DNA of 62,000 bases from Phoronis australis (Eukaryota; Phoronida; Phoronidae), in the NCBI GenBank assembly GCA_002633005.1, contig NMRA01000457.1, forward strand, positions 38,145 to 100,144, given 5' to 3'. This document shows positions 60,886 through 62,000 of the stretch, in pieces. The position numbers and the translations under genes are program-made. Below the pieces are notes generated by a model. The model saw nothing but the letters and a program-made list of their open reading frames with translations, did no database searches and was not told where the DNA came from. Within the stretch, counting starts at the first letter, position 1. Every line of letters begins with the position of its first letter.

Positions 60886-62000
60886 ATGGTGCGTAGTAAA
60901 TCATCACATAGTATGCCTACTCTGCGAAGTCGAATTTATAGTTTTGTCTCAAACCTGAGTGACGATGTGGATAATATTCAACTGAAGGAAATTCTAGATG
61001 CTGGTAGCAAGAGACAAAAGAGAATAGCTCTCTTGAAAATGGTTGGGCTTGTGTTCTTTCCAATAATTGTCTTAATTTCGTTGTCATCCTACGAGCTTGT
61101 GAATGCTCGAAACAATCAACGTTTAGCCCAGGTAACAAAGTCCGAAGTCCTTAACCATATCAACACGGGCAAGGCAGTTATTAGTCTTCAGATCGAGCGT
61201 GGCCTCAGTGTAATGGTTTTGAGTTCCAATCACTCAAACCTGTCTGCTTTTAATACTTTGAAAATGAGGCGATCTCATACGGACCTTCTTCTGAAGAACG
61301 TTTCACAGTGGACGCAAGAGATTTACAACATGACGAAGAAAGCCGTGATGGAGAAGATCATCAAACATCGAAGTAACGTGGACAAAGGGAAGGTCTCCAT
61401 GACAAAGAACATTCATTTTTATTCTAACATCACTTACGGTCTCATGAATACAATAACTGATTCTTTGCTTCTTCCGAAAGGTGGGTCGTTTTGGTCTTTA
61501 CTGGTGTCATATAGTTGTCTCTTGTGGGCGTCTGATACCATTGGGGCACAAAGAGCATTAGGATCCGCTTTCTTTACCATGTGTTCCTTTGATTTGCCGA
61601 CGTCTAAGTGGTTTTCTCTCTTGGACGGTGAAAATAGTGGATATATTCGTTTAGCAATGTCTTATAGCCCCGAATTGAATTCTGTCTTCAAGAACAAGAT
61701 TGAGAACACGGGGATAGGCAAAGTTGTTGAGGAGTCCATCTCGTTAATGTTTGACGGGAACTTCAGAGACGTTTGTCTTAGTAAAAAATCCAAGGAGAGA
61801 CATTCTATGAGTATGGCGTGGTTTGACAATGTCACAGACTACATAGCCGGACTTTCGGCCATGCGCTCCATGATAAGTGAAGAAATTTTCGAAGAAATTG
61901 ATTCCGTGATTGTTGAGGTAAACACGAGTGTCGCATTGTTCACGGCAATAATCATTTCTGTTTCATTTTCTTCCGCTGTCATGGTGGTGATTTATGCGAA
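60886..62000 (+). CDS. NIT-domain transmembrane receptor, probable receptor guanylate cyclase, 5' part (runs off window)
   Basis: One frame is open for 371 codons plus 2 bases to the window edge, so the C-terminus is missing. The first ATG follows an in-frame TAA at 60826 and has a strong start context (A at -3, G at +4). Residues 1-46 are polar and basic. Residues ~47-68 (IALLKMVGLVFFPIIVLI) form TM1. The signature LQIERGLSVMVLSS (~101-114) is the conserved helix of the NIT (nitrate/nitrite-sensing) family. The ectodomain carries many N-glycosylation sequons (NHS, NLS, NVS, NMT, NIT, NVT), placing it outside the cell. Residues ~348-371 form TM2. Known family fact: animal NIT proteins of this TM-NIT-TM form are usually receptor guanylate cyclases acting with NO/cGMP signalling. 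The cyclase domain here is inferred, not seen. No introns appear in this 1.1 kb. Base composition and reading are clean, unlike the repeats around it. Confidence 0.88.
   Translation, partial: MVRSKSSHSMPTLRSRIYSFVSNLSDDVDNIQLKEILDAGSKRQKRIALLKMVGLVFFPIIVLISLSSYELVNARNNQRLAQVTKSEVLNHINTGKAVISLQIERGLSVMVLSSNHSNLSAFNTLKMRRSHTDLLLKNVSQWTQEIYNMTKKAVMEKIIKHRSNVDKGKVSMTKNIHFYSNITYGLMNTITDSLLLPKGGSFWSLLVSYSCLLWASDTIGAQRALGSAFFTMCSFDLPTSKWFSLLDGENSGYIRLAMSYSPELNSVFKNKIENTGIGKVVEESISLMFDGNFRDVCLSKKSKERHSMSMAWFDNVTDYIAGLSAMRSMISEEIFEEIDSVIVEVNTSVALFTAIIISVSFSSAVMVVIYA

Noticed and set aside
60622-61138. Minus-strand frames overlapping the NIT receptor
   Set aside because: Antisense shadows of a long, domain-supported plus-strand frame.

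Overview
The window looks like a piece of a eukaryotic nuclear genome, most likely from a marine invertebrate. The reasons are spliced, transposon-type coding fragments with GT..AG introns, very low gene density, abundant TIR elements, tRNA-type SINE boxes, AATAAA signals, and an assembly gap plus single-N joins. A deuterostome such as a hemichordate or cephalochordate is a guess based on general repeat character; no species-diagnostic gene is present. Most short open frames are chance or antisense frames inside repeats.

Layout. 1-7.1 kb holds small dispersed repeats and one truncated copy of a TIR element family. 7.16-29.2 kb is a decayed tandem array of roughly 1.9 kb non-coding units, interrupted by a nested element that is itself a higher-order repeat (about 150 bp monomers in 452 bp trimers) and by one insertion (15879-16651) with a CATAA duplication and an internal 115 bp gap. 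29.8-33.2 kb contains a dispersed repeat pair and a large inverted repeat of the same TIR family seen at 5.4 kb. 34.1-34.8 kb is a dead Penelope-like retroelement tail on the minus strand. 37.29-37.76 kb is a fold-back element.

38.09-47.47 kb is the most informative region. It reads as one decayed, about 9.4 kb DNA transposon with two convergent, interleaved genes. A plus-strand THAP + DDE transposase runs in from the left end. A minus-strand SWIM zinc finger + YqaJ-type exonuclease runs in from the right end. Exon phases agree at six of seven reconstructed junctions, and the YqaJ exon sits inside an intron of the transposase gene. This matches the two-protein layout I recall for ISL2EU (IS4EU) transposons. 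Two TCTCACTGG-rich non-autonomous elements have inserted into it, and a 179 bp internally deleted relative lies at 51.07-51.25 kb.

47.5-60.5 kb carries a broken C2H2 zinc-finger gene model, a LINE ORF1-like fragment, a dyad-motif array, an RNase H/zinc-knuckle LINE fragment, a 1442 bp Tc1/mariner relic with TA target duplications, and a 0.4 kb block duplicated across that mariner's right edge.

The only convincing intact host gene is at the right edge. From 60886 to the window end there is one uninterrupted 371-codon frame encoding the N-terminal part of a NIT-domain membrane receptor: short cytoplasmic start, TM1, a glycosylated NIT ectodomain, TM2. In animals this architecture is known from NIT receptor guanylate cyclases, so a cyclase domain is expected beyond 62000.
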